From Geothrix sp. (GTDB lineage: Bacteria; Acidobacteriota; Holophagae; Holophagales; Holophagaceae): a stretch of 64,000 bases of DNA. A program made the position numbers and the translations under genes. The stretch lies in assembly GCF_020622065.1 (NCBI RefSeq), contig NZ_JAHRYQ010000002.1, positions 555,905 to 619,904 on the forward strand. Reading direction: 5' to 3'. The notes under the pieces were generated by a model. That model did not search any database, was not told where the DNA came from, and saw only the letters and a program-made list of their open reading frames with translations. Position 1 is the first letter of the stretch. The number at the start of each line of letters is the position of its first letter. Shown here one piece after another: positions 63,642 to 64,000 of this stretch.

Positions 63642-64000
63642 TCACAACCCGTCCAGCGGGCTCGCCACACCGCGGCCGCCGCGGTTCAGCACATGGGTGT
63701 AGATCATCGTGGTGGCCACATCCTTGTGGCCCAGCAGCTCCTGCACGGTGCGGATGTCGTGGCCCGAGGCCAGCAGGTGGGTGGCGAAGCTGTGGCGCAG
63801 CACATGGGGCGTGACGGGCTTGACCAGCTCTGCGGCCCGGGCTGCCAGCCGCACGGCCTTCTGCACGCTCTCGGGATGGAGGTGATGGCGGCGCACCAGG
63901 CCGGAGCGGGGGTCCACCGAGCGCTGCGCCGAGGGGAAGACCCACTGCCAGCCCCAGGCGCGGGGCGCAGCCCTGAACTTCTCCGCCAGCGCATCCGGCA
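63642..64000 (-). CDS. intI: Integron-type tyrosine recombinase, C-terminal part (cut by window edge)
   Basis: Only the last 119 codons are in the window; the frame is open to the edge. The tyrosine recombinase catalytic residues are HVLRHSF (H-x-x-R), the His in LLGHKD, and the nucleophile Tyr in TTMIYTHV. Upstream, [19 protein letters not shown] and [14 protein letters not shown] match the extra segment ([17 protein letters not shown]) that is specific to integron integrases and absent from XerC/D and phage integrases. The end [11 protein letters not shown] also fits. The N-terminal part, attI and any cassette array would lie to the right, outside the window. Confidence 0.88.
   Translation of the reverse strand, partial: PDALAEKFRAAPRAWGWQWVFPSAQRSVDPRSGLVRRHHLHPESVQKAVRLAARAAELVKPVTPHVLRHSFATHLLASGHDIRTVQELLGHKDVATTMIYTHVLNRGGRGVASPLDGL

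Overview
The window is 64 kb of GC-rich, densely coded bacterial chromosome. The largest gap between genes is about 200 bp, so no stretch over 300 bp lacks a gene. I see no rRNA, tRNA or CRISPR array. Tight Shine-Dalgarno spacing, many GTG/TTG starts, an outer-membrane porin, LpxL-like and heptosyltransferase-like genes, multiheme cytochrome respiration and a bacterial tricorn protease suggest a didermic anaerobe or facultative anaerobe. The gene mix resembles Acidobacteriota of the Holophagae (Geothrix/Holophaga type). That placement is inference from gene content, not from a marker gene.

Left part (1-6.7 kb, all minus strand): an AraC regulator, a porin, TatA, a Tat-exported FAD reductase, a secreted tetraheme c-type cytochrome, TatC and the start of an M28 peptidase. 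The reductase and cytochrome look like a two-protein flavocytochrome c system for periplasmic respiration of an organic acceptor. The reductase appears to lack the usual fumarate reductase active-site residues, so its substrate is open. This is the most interesting system in the window.

6.8-24.9 kb: tricorn-type protease, dienelactone hydrolase, dUTPase, RlmN and an M1 aminopeptidase. Next comes a four-gene operon (AhpD-like, GNAT, DoxX-like, EamA exporter) divergent from a MocR/PdxR-type regulator through face-to-face overlapping promoters. It is followed by two ABC-2 type ATPase/permease pairs with an M16 peptidase, and an unrecognised seven-helix membrane protein.

25-41.3 kb: dnaE, a degenerate sigma54-activator-like protein beside an intact NtrC-type regulator, a DUF2268-like protease and a YihY-family protein. 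Then, on the minus strand, arginine deiminase, glycosyltransferase 9, LpxL-like acyltransferase, greA, clpX and lon follow one another, with strong intrinsic terminators abutting two of the start codons.

41.4-56.9 kb: 2-Cys peroxiredoxin, acyltransferase plus protoporphyrinogen oxidase, a DUF748/AsmA-like giant, a cyclic 2,3-diphosphoglycerate synthetase homologue, Old Yellow Enzyme, ComF, an amino-acid permease, an inverted-repeat element, a DUF1624-type membrane acetyltransferase, a CorC/CNNM protein, a GH113-like glycosidase and a receiver-DUF4388 protein.

57-64 kb: a serine biosynthesis operon (DUF1015, serA, serC) behind a long hairpin that buries its ribosome binding site, a hypothetical protein, a PlsC-type acyltransferase, a minimal zincin, and at the right edge the C-terminal part of an integron-type integrase whose cassettes, if any, would lie just outside the window.
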